From CAZGYE01 sp964530165 (GTDB taxonomy: Bacteria; Planctomycetota; Planctomycetia; Planctomycetales; Planctomycetaceae), in assembly GCA_964530165.1 (NCBI GenBank), contig CAZGYE010000019.1:1-36054 (forward strand): 36,054 nt of DNA. The letters run 5' to 3'. Made by a program: the position numbers and the translations under genes. The notes below the pieces were generated by a model. That model was not told where the DNA came from. It ran no database searches and saw nothing but the letters and a program-made list of their open reading frames with translations. This document shows positions 1-9,000 of the stretch, piece by piece. The stretch's first letter is position 1. Each line of letters begins with the position of its first letter.

Positions 1-1767
1 CAGTTGGAAGCGTTCAGCCGAGGCAAGCGTCTTGCGCCGCAGATGTTCGATAACGATCAAGTCGCGACCGAGATGGCTTTGTGGGAATTGTTCGGATCGA
101 AAGAAATGGATTGGATGGACATCAAGTTCTACTTGAATCCGGTGACCGCCCGGCTGCAGCCGATCGACCAGGAGGTGCACTCAAGCGACGTGGAAAGGAC
201 TTGGTGGTTGGACATTTCGGCCTCGGAGACCCAACAAGACATGATCCGTCTGCTCTTCGACGACGAGACGTTCTATCTGACGTACATCAAGACGCTCAAC
301 CGTCTTTCCCAGCCCGAATACGTCGAAACGTTCTGGTCCGAGGTGGACGAGGAATTACAGGACAAGCTGAACGTCTTGTACCGGGACTTCCCGCAGTTTG
401 AATTGAACCGGGATCGTCTCGGCAACCATCAGCGAGCGATTCGGCTGGCCTTGCGTCCGGTCAAAGCAGTGCACGCGTACCTCGAAGAGGCCGACCCGGC
501 AGCCGGTCGAGTACGTTTGCGCATCGGCAACCTGCATTCCTTTCCCGTCGAGATCGGCTCGCTTGTGTACGGCGACCAGTCGGAGCTCACTCCGCAGAAG
601 CCGACCATTCTCCCCGGTAAGCGGACAAACGTCGTCGACTATCAGACGGTGGACTTTGTCTTACCCGAGAACTCCACCTGCACCGAACAGCAAATCCGTG
701 AATGGAAGCTCACGTATCGTGTGTGGGGCGCCTCGGGACGTCAAACGACCGGCGTGTACCGCTGGCAGCATCTCCGCGAGTCGCTCGTCGACGACGATCC
801 ACGGCTGAACCCGCCGAACTTTCGGGACGCCGAATGCCTCGTGGTCAACGAGCAGAGCCGCGAGATACTCGTCAAACCGGGAACGTGGGAAATTACGTCA
901 AACCTGGTGATTCCCGGCGGCTATCAGGTCACTTGCGGCGGCGGGTGCGTGCTGAATCTGTCTGCCGGGGCGAGCATCGTCTCCTATTCGCCGCTGCATT
1001 GGGTCGGCTCGGAGAGCGAGCCGATCGTCGTCGAATCTCGCGACGGGACCGGGTGCGGACTGGTGGTGCTGGGCGCCGGTGATCGCTCGCTGCTGCGAAA
1101 CGTCATCTTCCGCGGGCTCTCGACGCCGGGAGACGGATTCACCGGTGCGGTCACGTTCTACGAATCCGACGCCTCGTTGGAGCGGTGTCTGTTTTCCGGC
1201 AACCGCCGCGGAGACGACTATCTGAACCTCATCCGCTGCGAGTTCGACATCTCGTCGTCGTCGTTTTCTCAGGTGGCAGCTGACGCGTTAGACGTGGATT
1301 TCGGTTCCGGGCGCGTTGCGGAAACGGCCTTCTTGAAGATCGGCAACGATGCCGTCGACGTCTCGGGCAGCGACATCGACTTAACAGACTTGCGTATCGA
1401 GCAGGTCGGCGACAAAGCGCTCAGCGCCGGCGAAGCCAGCCACATGCGAGCCGCACGACTGAAAATTCGCAGCGCGGAGATCGGTTTGTGCAGCAAGGAC
1501 AACTCTCACCTGCAAGCCGAAGAAGTCGAGATCGACAACAGCGTGGTGGCCGTTGCCGTGTTCCAGAAAAAGTCCGAGTTCGGGCCGGGACACGTCGAGG
1601 TCACGTCGCTGTCGATGCACAACGTCACGCGGCCACATCTGGTCGAAGAGGACTCCACCCTGTCGATCGACGGCCGGCAAATCGCCGCCAGAGAGAAGAA
1701 TGTGAGCAGCATGCTCTACGGAAGACTTTACGGGAAAAGCAGCCGGTCACTCGTCAACGCGAGATAG
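1..1767 (+). CDS. CotH-family protein with C-terminal right-handed beta-helix (5' end missing)
   Basis: The frame is open from base 1, so the gene starts to the left; about 588 residues are visible. The first 100 or so (FYLNPVTARLQPIDQEVHSS, then a Phe/Tyr-rich stretch) resemble the C-terminal part of the CotH kinase-like fold, where the segment FYLNP..G.L.PI is typical. The kinase-like ATP site would lie outside the window. Residues about 150-280 form a beta-rich linker domain. From about 290 on there are short degenerate repeats (NLVIPGGYQVTCGGGCVLNL, then repeated L..V.I..S...A motifs) typical of right-handed parallel beta-helices of the pectate-lyase type. The stop is 4 nt before the VTC-domain gene, so the two are probably co-transcribed. 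CotH and VTC genes are often neighbours in bacteria; the function of the pair is not settled. The family call is inferred from motifs. Confidence 0.75.
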   Translation, partial: QLEAFSRGKRLAPQMFDNDQVATEMALWELFGSKEMDWMDIKFYLNPVTARLQPIDQEVHSSDVERTWWLDISASETQQDMIRLLFDDETFYLTYIKTLNRLSQPEYVETFWSEVDEELQDKLNVLYRDFPQFELNRDRLGNHQRAIRLALRPVKAVHAYLEEADPAAGRVRLRIGNLHSFPVEIGSLVYGDQSELTPQKPTILPGKRTNVVDYQTVDFVLPENSTCTEQQIREWKLTYRVWGASGRQTTGVYRWQHLRESLVDDDPRLNPPNFRDAECLVVNEQSREILVKPGTWEITSNLVIPGGYQVTCGGGCVLNLSAGASIVSYSPLHWVGSESEPIVVESRDGTGCGLVVLGAGDRSLLRNVIFRGLSTPGDGFTGAVTFYESDASLERCLFSGNRRGDDYLNLIRCEFDISSSSFSQVAADALDVDFGSGRVAETAFLKIGNDAVDVSGSDIDLTDLRIEQVGDKALSAGEASHMRAARLKIRSAEIGLCSKDNSHLQAEEVEIDNSVVAVAVFQKKSEFGPGHVEVTSLSMHNVTRPHLVEEDSTLSIDGRQIAAREKNVSSMLYGRLYGKSSRSLVNAR

Positions 1768-1771
1768 AACG

Positions 1772-2464
1772 ATGGTCGCCGCCAACGCCGACACGTATCG
1801 CTATGAGCGCAAGTTCGTGGCCGCAACCCTATCGAGACCTGAGGTGGAGACGGCCATCAGGTTCCATCCCGCCATCTTCCGGGAAGTCTACCCTCCGCGG
1901 TTCATCAACAACATCTACTTCGATTCGCTTGGTTTTAGTCACTACCACGACAACAAGGACGGCGTGCGCGACCGCGTCAAAGCCCGCATTCGCTGGTACG
2001 GCGATCTGTTTCGAACGGTCCAGCAACCTCGTCTAGAGCTGAAAATCAAACTCGGCGCCGTGATGAGAAAGGAAGTCTATCCGCTGGGGCCGCTGACGGT
2101 CGATCACGATCTTCGCTACGACCACGTGGCCGCGGCCTTCCGCAACGCCGACATTCCCGAGATGTTGCGAACCGATCTCCTGTGTCTGCGGATGACGCTG
2201 CTGAATCGCTACTGCCGCAAGTATTATCTCTCGGCATGTCGGGCGTATCGCATCACCGTCGACTGGGACCTCTCCTACTACCGCATCGTGCACAGTGGAA
2301 ACCTGTTCGTGCACAAGCAAACCGACCACACCAGCGTGATCGTCGAGCTGAAGTACCCCATCGACCGCGACGCCGGCAGCAGTAAGATAGCGGCCCACCT
2401 GCCGTTCCGCGTGGATCGCTTCTCCAAATACGCCACCGGCATCGAGCAGATCTACGAGTATTAA
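1772..2464 (+). CDS. VTC domain-containing protein (polyphosphate polymerase-like)
   Basis: 230 aa, cytosolic, with no signal or membrane segment. The sequence has the hallmarks of the VTC tunnel domain (the Vtc4-like polyphosphate polymerase fold of the CYTH/TTM superfamily): an N-terminal Y-R-Y-E-R-K-F strand, an IYFDS strand followed by Y-H-D-N, a basic strand VKARIRWYGD, and LELKIKLG...RKEVYPL, in which alternating Arg/Lys/Glu side chains would line the tunnel for triphosphate and metal. The end has VIVELKYP and RFSKYATGIEQI, also typical of the family. VTC proteins make or bind inorganic polyphosphate from ATP; whether this one is active cannot be told. The ATG lies 4 nt after the CotH-like stop and the Shine-Dalgarno is weak (GAGA), which suggests translational coupling. 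Length is usual for bacterial VTC proteins. Confidence 0.88.
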   Translation: MVAANADTYRYERKFVAATLSRPEVETAIRFHPAIFREVYPPRFINNIYFDSLGFSHYHDNKDGVRDRVKARIRWYGDLFRTVQQPRLELKIKLGAVMRKEVYPLGPLTVDHDLRYDHVAAAFRNADIPEMLRTDLLCLRMTLLNRYCRKYYLSACRAYRITVDWDLSYYRIVHSGNLFVHKQTDHTSVIVELKYPIDRDAGSSKIAAHLPFRVDRFSKYATGIEQIYEY

Positions 2465-2465
2465 G

Positions 2466-2650
2466 CCCGGATCATTCACCGCCAAGTCGCCAAGGACGCG
2501 GCTGCGTTTGTGAGATTTGACGTTGCACTCTTCAGCGGTCAACAGTGTGTTCCGAACAGCAAGCGAACGACAGTTACCCCAACATCCCTTGTCAGTGAAC
2601 TTGACGATCTTTGTCCTCTTGGCGTCTTGGCGGTTGATGAATAATCCCGG
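2466..2650. repeat. MITE-like inverted repeat element (CCGCCAAGwCGCCAAG family)
   Basis: The gap 2465-2724 is filled largely by this roughly 185-bp element. Its left end reads CCCGGATCATTCACCGCCAA and the reverse complement of its right end reads CCCGGGATTATTCATCAACC followed by GCCAAGACGCCAAG, so the ends are imperfect inverted repeats of about 35 bp. The interior has no credible reading frame. CGCCAAG-containing repeats of this sort are scattered in many bacterial genomes; a non-autonomous mobile element is an inference from the terminal symmetry. Confidence 0.6.
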
Positions 2651-2724
2651 ATAGCGGCCGAACTGCTTGGTCGTTTCCACCGTCGCGAACCCAACGAGCC
2701 GACTTCGGCCGTCGATCGCTTCTC

Positions 2725-3165
2725 TCACTTCTTTTCGGGCTTCTTCTCTCGCTTCAAGACGAGGAAGAACTGCGTGCCCCTGGTGGCGAACTCGGTGGGC
2801 CGCTCGTTTCCCGGAGTGCTGACGCACCACTTGAGGGTGTCCCCTTTCAGCAAATAGATCCCCAAGTACGTTTCACCCTTTTCCGGACCTTTGGTCGGGG
2901 ACGCATCCAATCTCGCGGGCTTGCTCGTCAGGTCCAGCTTGAACGATCCTTCGCCCAGATCCTGTTTCTCACCCCTTTTGCCCTTAATGAGATCGGTGGT
3001 GAAGGTGAGGTTGTGACCGGTGGCGCCCTTAATCACACGTCCTTTCCAGATTCCCACCAGCTTTTTCCTCGCCTCAGCGTCCTTTTTTCCCGACTTCGCG
3101 TCGTCAGCCGCCGCAACGGCCAGTTGTGTCGCGGCAATCATGAATACCAAAGTGACGAGTCTCAT
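2725..3165 (-). CDS. TIGR03067-domain exported protein
   Basis: 146 aa from the chosen ATG at 3165. That start has a clear AAGGAG Shine-Dalgarno 6 nt upstream (3172-3177) and gives a standard signal peptide (MRLVTLVFMIAATQLAVAAA); a start 11 codons upstream would overlap the preceding gene and spoil the signal. The mature part has the TIGR03067 pattern found mainly in Planctomycetes: LVGIWKGRVI near the N-terminus, then GSFKLDLTSKPARLD, KGETYLGIYLLKGDTLKWCV, and a final NERPTEFATRGTQFFLVLKR. This is a small lipocalin-like beta-barrel domain with no proven function, presumably periplasmic. The stop of the preceding gene lies 29 nt upstream, so it is probably the last gene of a three-gene unit with the two paralogues at 3195-5656. 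Confidence 0.85.
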   Translation of the reverse strand: MRLVTLVFMIAATQLAVAAADDAKSGKKDAEARKKLVGIWKGRVIKGATGHNLTFTTDLIKGKRGEKQDLGEGSFKLDLTSKPARLDASPTKGPEKGETYLGIYLLKGDTLKWCVSTPGNERPTEFATRGTQFFLVLKREKKPEKK

Positions 3166-3194
3166 CGTTCGCTCCTTTTGCATGATTAACGGTT

Positions 3195-4457
3195 TCACGT
3201 GCGTGCAAACTGCGATTCTTGGGGCGGTCGGTAGTGCACGTCGAGGTGAGGGGTCGCCAGACGGCGGTTTCCGCCGGCGCGAGATTCCAGGCAGCTCTCC
3301 AGCATTCCGCTCACCAGCAGCGTCCGCTGGACGGGATACGGCGCGCGGCCCGTCATCATCATCCGCTCGACGCGGTTCATCAACTCGGCGGAGTACGTGA
3401 CGTTGGGCGCCGGCGGCAAATAAAACAGCGTCGAGAGGATCTCCTTGCGGTCGGCCAGTCGGGCGGCAAATGTGAAATCGCCCACCGCGCCATTGAGCAT
3501 CAGCAACGTGGCCCGCAGTCCGTCTGTGTATTCGATGAAATACGCCGCCGGCTTTTTGACCAATTGCCGCAGCTGGCCGTTGCGGACCAGGTCCTGCGGT
3601 TTGGCTTCGCTACGAGTGACGCCCTGGAGCTGATTGCTTCGCGACAGGGCGGCTTCGAGCAAGTTCATGGACCAGCGTTTTTGCTCGCCTGCCTTCCAGA
3701 CGGCGTCGCCGTCCACAAGCTGTACCGCCTTGAGGCCGCTTTCACCTCCGCGCCGCCGCTCGAGCATACACTGCATGGCCTCCAGCGCGTGAAAGTCCAT
3801 GGCGTCCGACGAGCCGACGCCTACCATCAACGCGTCCGCGATGGTGCAGCCGAGCGGCATTTCAACCGACGGAAGCCGCCAGGTGACCGGCAGCGAAGAC
3901 CCGGCCAACAGCGGAAAGCCGAGTTCCTCGGACGCGGCGACCATCTTCCGCGCTTTGACGAAGCTGTAGGACAGATGCTTGTCGTTAAAGACGGGAACGG
4001 CTCGGCCGTCCCGGCGAAAAACGTCGACCACCTGCCTGAAGAACTCGTAACGGGGGTAGAGTATCTGCCCCTTCTCGTTGCGCGGATAGTCGCCGTGCTC
4101 ACCGATCACCAGAACCGCGTCGACGGCCAACTTCTTGCCGCCCAAGCGGAGCGCCTCGGCGATGGTCGGAAAAACCTGAAACCCGAACTCCTTGGCCCGG
4201 GCGGCGCTTTGATCGCCCTGGGGCTTCTGGTCGACATAAAGAGAGACCACGTCGATGGCCGGCCGGTGCCAACGACCTTCATGCGGAGTGCCCACCAGAA
4301 AGCGGTCACCCATGTGCTGGGCGTGGGAATGATATCGCCACACGGTGGTGATGATGGCCATCCGCTTGCGGCGTGCGGGTTTTTCGGCGCCCTTCGCCAA
4401 AGCGCCGGCCAGCGGCGTTGCGCCCGCCACTTCCAAGAATGTGCGTCGGGAGATCAT
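3195..4457 (-). CDS. Conserved planctomycete protein, paralogue 1, with twin-arginine-type leader
   Basis: 420 aa. The N-terminus MISRRTFLEVAGATPLAGAL carries an S-R-R-T-F-L twin-arginine motif and a hydrophobic stretch, so export by Tat is likely. The rest aligns along its whole length with the protein encoded at 4463-5656: both share (I/A)IVTxWRxxSHAQHxxDRFL, W..RP..D.VSLY.DQ.P, a strand LAVD.V..(I/V)GEHG.YP.NEKGQ, PRYE.F.Q.VDVF, VPVFNDKHLS and LLAGSSLPV...P..EMPLG. The His-rich N-terminal motif and the conserved GEHGxYP and FNDKHLS segments look like active-site or metal-site candidates, but I recognise no named family. ATG at 4457; a GGAGAA Shine-Dalgarno lies about 12 nt upstream, inside the end of the preceding gene, and the spacing to that stop is 5 nt. 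Confidence 0.85.
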   Translation of the reverse strand: MISRRTFLEVAGATPLAGALAKGAEKPARRKRMAIITTVWRYHSHAQHMGDRFLVGTPHEGRWHRPAIDVVSLYVDQKPQGDQSAARAKEFGFQVFPTIAEALRLGGKKLAVDAVLVIGEHGDYPRNEKGQILYPRYEFFRQVVDVFRRDGRAVPVFNDKHLSYSFVKARKMVAASEELGFPLLAGSSLPVTWRLPSVEMPLGCTIADALMVGVGSSDAMDFHALEAMQCMLERRRGGESGLKAVQLVDGDAVWKAGEQKRWSMNLLEAALSRSNQLQGVTRSEAKPQDLVRNGQLRQLVKKPAAYFIEYTDGLRATLLMLNGAVGDFTFAARLADRKEILSTLFYLPPAPNVTYSAELMNRVERMMMTGRAPYPVQRTLLVSGMLESCLESRAGGNRRLATPHLDVHYRPPQESQFART

Positions 4458-4462
4458 TTCTA

Positions 4463-5656
4463 TCAGGTTCTCCAGTACGTCGAGTCCTTTGTCGGCTGAT
4501 AGGAAATCCGCAGGTGCGGCGTCGCGATCCGTTTTTGACCTTGAAACAGCGACTCGACTCCGGCGGCCGTCAACCCGGTGGTCAGCAACGTGCGCTCGAT
4601 TGGGTACGGCGATTTGCGAGTCAGAAAAAGCGTCTCCATGTGGTTCACCAGAGGGCTGAAAAAGTTCTGCAGATCGTAATACGGCAGGAACATCAACGTC
4701 GACAGCGGATCGCGACGTGACTTGAGCCGCGCGGCGACTGTGAAATCATTCACCAGCCCGTCGCCGATCAGAATCGTGGCTCTCAGCCCGTCGGCGTACT
4801 CGAATCGGTATGCCACCGGGTTGCGTCTCAGCCGGCGGACCTCGTCGGCCGACGGAAGAATGTGGCTGAAGCCGGGCCGGGCGGGCTTGAGCTGGTGACT
4901 GCGGCACAGACACGCTTCGAACAGCCTTGGGTCCCAACCGCCGTCGGCCCATGAGCCGCGGTCCATGGCGTCCCACACCGCGTCGCCCCGCAGCGCGTGC
5001 ATCGCCACCACACCGGTTTCACCTCCCTTGCGCCGTTCCACCAGCGACTGCAGCGCCTCGAGCGCGTGAAAGTCGTACGAGTCGGGTCCGCCCAGCGCCA
5101 AACACATCGCCTCTTCGACTTCAGCACCCAGAGGCATCTCCACCGGCGGGATGCGGCGAGCCACCGGCAGCGATGAACCGGCCAAGAAAGCAAACCCCAG
5201 CTCCCGCGCTGTTTGCACCATTTCCTCGGCCCACTTCCAGTTCCAGGAAAGGTGCTTGTCGTTGAACACCGGAACGCTGCGTCCGCTACTCTTGAAAACG
5301 TCTACGATCTGCTGAAACAGCTCGTAGCGCGGATAGAGGTGTTGTCCTTTCTCGTTGGTCGGATACTTGCCGTGCTCACCGACCAGCACCACCCCGTCTA
5401 CGGCAAGCCGTTCTCCGCCCCGCGTCAGCGCTTCGGCCACCGTAGGATAAATCCGCAGGGTGGGAATCTCTTTGGCCCGCGCGCGGCTCGCGTCGGTCTT
5501 GGGAACCTGGTCAGTGTACAGCGACACCAGATCCATCGGCGGCCGATGATGACGACCGTTCCAGCCATAGCCGTACAAAAAACGGTCCACGATGTGCTGC
5601 GCGTGAGAATACTTGCGGTATTCGGTCACGATCGCAGCGATTTTAAGGCGGGCCAT
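4463..5656 (-). CDS. Conserved planctomycete protein, paralogue 2, without leader
   Basis: 397 aa. It is homologous over its full length to the neighbour at 3195-4457 but starts directly with MARLKIAAIVTEYRKYSHAQ, with no twin-arginine leader, so this copy appears cytoplasmic. Shared blocks are the SHAQHIVDRFL motif, LAVDGVVLVGEHGKYPTNEKG, PRYELFQQIVDVF, VPVFNDKHLSWNW, LAGSSLPVARRIPPVEMPLG, DFHALEALQSLVERRKGGE and the C-terminal SPYPIERTLLTTG. The family is unknown to me. The ATG at 5656 has a GGGAG Shine-Dalgarno 8-9 nt upstream. It is first in the likely operon 5656 to 2725, and tandem duplication with a change of compartment is the simplest history. Confidence 0.85.
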   Translation of the reverse strand: MARLKIAAIVTEYRKYSHAQHIVDRFLYGYGWNGRHHRPPMDLVSLYTDQVPKTDASRARAKEIPTLRIYPTVAEALTRGGERLAVDGVVLVGEHGKYPTNEKGQHLYPRYELFQQIVDVFKSSGRSVPVFNDKHLSWNWKWAEEMVQTARELGFAFLAGSSLPVARRIPPVEMPLGAEVEEAMCLALGGPDSYDFHALEALQSLVERRKGGETGVVAMHALRGDAVWDAMDRGSWADGGWDPRLFEACLCRSHQLKPARPGFSHILPSADEVRRLRRNPVAYRFEYADGLRATILIGDGLVNDFTVAARLKSRRDPLSTLMFLPYYDLQNFFSPLVNHMETLFLTRKSPYPIERTLLTTGLTAAGVESLFQGQKRIATPHLRISYQPTKDSTYWRT

Positions 5657-5773
5657 GGGACATCTCCCGCGGGGCGATGGTGCGAAAACCTCGATCGGTG
5701 CTAAACGCTCACCGGCACGATTACCGGCTATGATGACAGACCGGAATGAGAATCACAAGCGGCGACAAATCAA

Positions 5774-5904
5774 GGCAGTGGGTCAGTTTGGCTTAACATA
5801 ATGGGTGGCTGAGGTCGAGCCGTAGGCGAGCCCCCAGAATCGACGGTCTGTGGGGTCGCATTCGCTCCACCACAGCCACCCTTTAATCGAAACTGACCCA
5901 CTAC
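5774..5904. repeat. Interspersed inverted repeat (GTGGGTCAGTTT family), full element
   Basis: It lies in the 384-bp gap 5657-6040, which holds no gene. Left arm: a GTGGGTCAGTTT core, then GGGTGGCTGAGGTCGAGC and a run of C. The right arm is the reverse complement of a diverged version (GTGGGTCAGTTTCGATTAA, GGGTGGCTGTGGTGGAGC). The first 64 bases (5774-5837) recur at 19883-19946 with one mismatch. The transcript could fold into a long hairpin. Such elements are common between planctomycete genes; a role as attenuator or mobile palindrome is only a guess. Confidence 0.8.
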
Positions 5905-6040
5905 CCAAATCAAAGCCAGGGCCGTGTTGTCGATCTCCGCGCGCAGGCTGGACATCACTTTCTGGCACGGTTACGCTGGCGGGGCTGTGTGTAACGTAGA
6001 TGTTCACGAAGGTTTTTCGTCGTGACCGAGGAGCAGAAAC

Positions 6041-9000
6041 ATGTCGATCGCAGTCGGAAGCAGCGGGTTTTGTCGTTCTGGCATCAAGGGGCTGATGCTT
6101 GTCGCTGTCACGATTGGCACACTGCTGGCCGCGGCAAATTCCGGCCGGCCGGCTGAAAGGGAGACGGCTCGTCAAATCCTCGATGCCGCCGGCGTCACGG
6201 GTGGCTTGGTCGTCCACCTGGGATGTGGGGACGGCAAGCTGACGGCGGCGTTGCACGCCGGTGACGGCTATCTGGTTCATGGACTGGATACGGATGCGAA
6301 AAACGTCGAGCGCGCGCGCAAGCACATCCGCTCGCTGGGTCTCTACGGCAACGTATCGGTCGAAGTGTGGAGCGAAAAACGTCTGCCGTACGCCGACAAT
6401 CTCGTCAATCTGTTGGTCTCAGAGGACCCGGGCGCGGCCGCCGTGGGAGAAGTGCTGCGGGTGCTTGTTCCCGACGGCGTGGCCTATGTCAAACGGGCCG
6501 ACGGATGGACGAAGATTGTCAAGCCGCGACCGGCGAACATCGACGAGTGGACGCATTACATGCACGACGCCAGCGGGAATGCCGTCGCCCGGGACAGCGT
6601 TGTCGGCTCGCCGCGTCATCTGCAATGGGTGGGCGAACCGAGATGGGCGAGGAGTCACGAGCATCTGGCGACCATCAGTGCCGTCGTCTCGGCGGGGGGG
6701 CGTGTGTTCACCATTGTAGACGAGGGCCCTGTTGCGTCGGTGGACTTGCCGTCGAATTGGTTCCTTGTGGCGCGGGATGCGTTTAACGGTGTGGTCCTCT
6801 GGAAGCGGTCCATTCCCACCTGGGAGTGGCGGCATCGGCCGTTCCGCTCCGGGGCGCCCCAACTCCCACGAAGACTGGTCGCGGTGAAGGACACCGTCTA
6901 CGTCACGCTGGGTTACGGCAAACCGCTCGTCGCCCTGGACGCGCTGACCGGTGACGTCGTCAGGACGTACCGGCAAACCGACGGCGCCGAGGAGATCGTG
7001 TGGCACGAGGGAGTCCTGTACGTCGTGGTCGGCGACCCTGAGGACCAGGCGGCTTCAGAGGCGGCGATTCGCCGGGGCCTGGCGCAGCCGTTGGTCGAGA
7101 AGCAGATCATGGCTTTCCAGGCCGAAACGGGTGGTCTCCTCTGGCAGAAGTCGGACGCGGATACGACGGAGATTATGCCGCTAACGCTCGCCGCGGCTGG
7201 CGAGCGTTTGTTCTTCCAGACAACCGGCGACGTGATCAGCCTGGACGGCAAATCCGGGAAAGAGTTGTGGCGGGCCGCCCGGCCCATCAGCCTCCAGCGG
7301 CCGGGATGGTCGACTCCGACGCTGGTCGTTTACCATGACGTCGTTTTATCCGCCGATCGTCAGGCGCCCGATGAGCCGGCCGAAGGGCCCAGACCGAGAA
7401 AAATCACGTGGAGCGTGAACCTTGGCGGCGGCAATGCGCCTCCCGGCAACTTGATCGCCTTTTCGGCAAAGACCGGCGCGAAACTCTGGAGCTGCAAATG
7501 TCGTGAAGGCTACAACTCGCCCGTCGACGTGCTCGTGGCGGGCGGGCTGCTGTGGACGGGGAACCTCGTGCACGCCCGGGACCCCGGCATCACCGTGGCT
7601 CGGGATCCGGCCACCGGCGAGGTCAAGCGCGAGCGCCCGAACGATCAGGTCTTCTTCACACCCGGCATGAGCCACCATCGCTGCTACCGAAACCGGGCGA
7701 CCGAACGGTTCCTGCTGCTCGGCAGGGCCGGTGTGGAATTCATCGACGTCGAGTCGGGCGAGGCAACGGCAAACCATTGGATTCGCGGGACCTGCCAGTT
7801 CGGCGTCTTGCCGGCAAACGGACTCCTCTACGCGCCGTCGCACACCTGCGCGTGCTTCATCAAGACCAAGCTGAACGGGTTCAACGCACTCGCCGGAGGG
7901 TCGAGGGTCCCGAGTCCCGAGTCCAGAGCAGGAGGACGGCTGGAACGTGGACCTGCCTTCGATCAGGCTCTCGACTCTGGACCCTCGACTCTCGACTCTG
8001 GGGGCTGGCCCACGTATCGTCACGACCCGGCCCGCAGCGGCGCAACAAGCACCGCTGTTCCCACGAAGCTGAAGTCCATCTGGCAGACCGATCTCGGCGG
8101 CAAACTGAGCAGTCTCACAATCGCGGGGGGGAAAGCATTCGTGGCCGAGATTGATGCTCACACGGTCCATGCCCTGGACGCGGAGAACGGCAAAACTGTC
8201 TGGAGCTTTACCGCCGGCGGCCGCGTGGACAGCCCGCCGACCTTCACCCAGGGGGCGGTCCTTTTCGGGTCTGCTGACGGATGGGTCTATTGCCTGCGCG
8301 CCGCCGACGGGCAGCTCGCTTGGCGGTTCCGAGCAGTGCCCCAGCAACGCAGGCTGGTCGCCTACGGACAATTGGAATCAGCCTGGCCGGTCGACGGCAG
8401 CGTACTCGTCGAGGACGGCGTCGTCTCTTTTGCGGCGGGACGATCGACGTTCCTCGACGGCGGAATCCGCCTTTGCCGACTCGACGCGAAGACCGGAGCA
8501 TTGCTCTGGGAAACTCGCTTGTCGGGCCGCGATCCGAAGACCGGCGAGCAGCCGAAATCCGCCATCCAGGGATTCGACATGGCCGGCGTGCTTCCCGACG
8601 TGCTCTCCAGCGACGGGGAATTCATTTACATGCGGCACATGAAGTTCGATCGGCAAGGCGTCGAGCAGCAGGAGCCGGGGCGGCATCTGTTCAACCCGGC
8701 GGGATTCTTGGACGACTCCTGGTGGCACCGCGCGTACTTTCTCTTCGGCGAGAAGTACATTTCGGGATGGGGCGGCTGGTGGCGGGCCGGCAATCAGGTT
8801 CCCGCCGGACGTCTGCTGGTATTCGACGACGCGTGGATCTACGGATTCGGCCGCAACTTCTACCCCAGTGGCAACGCCGGACAATGGCGGACCGGGGAAT
8901 ACTATCGCGTTTTTGCCACCTCGAAAAAGTATGAAATCCCCAAAGAGCCGCCCACGAAAAAGAGACGCAGAAAGCCGCGCGTCGCGAAATCCACGGTGAA

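Noticed and set aside
3219..4499. A 426-codon plus-strand open frame antisense to the Tat-leader paralogue
   Set aside because: The minus-strand frame is supported by its paralogue next door; this one has no homology signal.
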